From positions 1 to 64,000 of the forward strand of contig JASAND010013540.1 in the NCBI GenBank assembly GCA_030248195.1: a stretch of 64,000 nucleotides of DNA. The letters run 5' to 3'. Shown here in pieces: positions 63,760 through 64,000 of the stretch. Source of the DNA: Trissonchulus latispiculum. Lineage: Eukaryota; Nematoda; Enoplea; Enoplida; Ironidae. Each line of letters begins with the position of its first letter. The stretch's first letter is position 1. Below the pieces are notes generated by a model. The model did no database searches. It saw nothing but the letters and a program-made list of their open reading frames with translations, and was not told where the DNA came from. A program made the position numbers and the translations under genes.

Positions 63760-64000
63760 GCGCTCTTATATTATGTACTCTTGGTAACGCTAAGCAGAGT
63801 TCAAACAAATTCTGGGGATATATTTCTTTTTCTAAAATTACACTGGTAACTGCGATGCAGGCTGGCTGCAGCTGGTGGTCAGGGTTACTTGAAAAGAAAC
63901 TACAGCATACGTGTCCAGCACACGGGTCCGTCAGGGCTTATTTGGTTGCTGGACTGAACAAATACACAGGCTGAAATCCATAAATACGTAGAGCGCCTGA

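Overview
This window looks like gene-poor, repeat-packed genomic DNA of an invertebrate animal. The evidence is GT-AG introns with short exons, metazoan-type non-LTR retrotransposons (RTE-like, CR1/L2-like with a PHD-finger ORF1, an RNase H-bearing LINE), many hAT-like and TA-target inverted-repeat elements, and two recognisable conserved animal genes. I cannot name the phylum from sequence alone.

Layout. 1-1204: 5' part of an RTE-like retrotransposon lying in the first intron of UFC1, whose first exon (1591-1713, minus) is certain. 1773-11460: almost solid repeats: TA-flanked palindromic elements carrying GGGAAAAAACCCA-type motifs, G/C-run elements, tandem arrays. 11797-21412: a minus-strand LINE split inside its reverse transcriptase by a 7.8-kb insertion (12783-20618) with perfect inverted ends and a 3-bp duplication; that insertion holds further nested elements. 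21413-25285: nested and duplicated elements, including two small hAT-like insertions with perfect 8-bp duplications. 25637-27040: truncated RTE reverse transcriptase. 28870-33835: nearly intact plus-strand LINE behind tandem arrays. 34500-43700: repeats and non-autonomous hAT-like elements built of GC-rich palindromic motifs. 43915-49945: a 6.0-kb element with 150-bp inverted repeats and a 6-bp target duplication; it encloses two convergent intron-containing genes I cannot assign to a known family. 50147-54494: decayed minus-strand LINE. 55255-63410 and beyond: a plus-strand EF-hand gene of the calexcitin/sarcoplasmic calcium-binding family with five exons visible; its introns hold a hAT element, a tRNA-like inverted element, a tyrosine-recombinase insertion and a small MITE.

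Host content is therefore UFC1 (protein ufmylation) and the calexcitin-like gene. The rest is mobile or repeated DNA. The best candidate for something undescribed is the 6-kb two-gene element. Next are the superfamily of TATAG-A-tract palindromic elements, one of which has a matching unoccupied site in this window, and the 7.8-kb composite insertion. Exact element limits and splice sites were read by eye; no search or alignment was run.
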